Source: Cytophagales bacterium
GTDB lineage: Bacteria; Bacteroidota; Bacteroidia; Cytophagales; Flammeovirgaceae
Direction: 5' to 3'
DNA length: 64,000 nucleotides
NCBI GenBank assembly: GCA_025056215.1
Contig: JANWWC010000003.1
Coordinates: forward strand, 358,057 to 422,056
Shown here piece after piece: positions 63,989 through 64,000 of the stretch. Under the pieces are notes generated by a model. The model had not been told where the DNA came from, ran no database searches, and saw only the letters and a program-made list of their open reading frames with translations. Both the position numbers and the translations under genes were made by a program. Each line of letters starts with the position of its first letter. The first letter of the stretch is position 1.

Positions 63989-64000
63989 TACTATGGAGAG
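63989..64000 (+). rRNA. rrs: 16S ribosomal RNA, extreme 5' end (gene continues beyond the window)
   Basis: The last bases, ACTATGGAGAG, match the start of Bacteroidota 16S rRNA, in which ATGGAGAG is followed by TTTGATCCTGGCTCAG. Together with the promoter and leader this marks the beginning of an rRNA operon. Exact mature end is uncertain by a few bases. Confidence 0.75.

Noticed and set aside
1..64000. CRISPR arrays, insertion sequences, integrases, toxin-antitoxin or restriction genes
   Set aside because: No regular repeat-spacer units, transposase or integrase motifs, or defence gene families were found on either strand.

Overview
The window is AT-rich DNA from a member of the Bacteroidota, most likely of the order Cytophagales. 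The evidence is a PorZ-like type IX secretion protein with a C-terminal sorting-type domain, an ActC-type subunit of alternative complex III, DUF5686, DUF6089 and DUF6909 family proteins, promoters of the TTG-N19-21-TAnnTTTG type and almost no Shine-Dalgarno sequences. I cannot name the genus. No transposase, prophage, CRISPR array or restriction system is visible; this looks like ordinary chromosome.

Layout. 1-254: 3' end of pyrF. 664-7571: a small secreted peptide, a small membrane protein, a CheY-like regulator with a transglutaminase-like protein, an unaccompanied ABC-2 export permease, yajC with an HTTM membrane protein, and a TPR protein. 7566-16798: a DUF5686 outer-membrane protein, comEC, a lipoprotein, and a DUF6089/DUF6909 pair. 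17274-25811: pyruvate kinase, cyanophycinase-like peptidase, a lipoprotein with a small secreted protein, then scpA, a dipeptidyl peptidase IV and holB. 25969-33496: ispH, lysA, rbfA, an amidohydrolase, an alkyltransferase-like protein, fumC, hisIE and purA. 33505-49439, all on the minus strand: a TPR/DUF3467/MlaD operon; lpxA followed by two GAF-domain signalling proteins; a probable long unit gltX-murQ-coiled coil-uvrD/pcrA-comM; and an actC gene standing alone. 49823-63364: a membrane TPR protein, a Cache-HAMP-SpoIIE phosphatase, a CBS protein, tRNA-Arg(CCG), porZ, a HAD phosphatase, a beta-lactamase-fold hydrolase, gmhA, uxaC, a POTRA-only protein and rsmI. The window ends with an rRNA operon promoter, its leader and the first bases of 16S rRNA.

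Most genes are housekeeping. Four promoters with both Bacteroidota elements were found (purA, lpxA, actC, rrn), along with several intrinsic terminators. Several convergent gene pairs overlap by a few bases, so the genome is tightly packed, with four longer non-coding stretches (roughly 255-663, 12319-13042, 16799-17273, 49494-49822).

The points most worth a second look: a complete actC transcription unit detached from the rest of alternative complex III; a DUF6909 protein whose C-terminus carries the EMEG...SD signature of nucleoside phosphorylases/nucleosidases; the lpxA operon carrying a sensor without an output domain next to a related SpoIIE phosphatase; a POTRA-only protein with no signal peptide and no barrel; and three short genes of 53-69 codons. 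I did not find a clearly new defence or mobile system.
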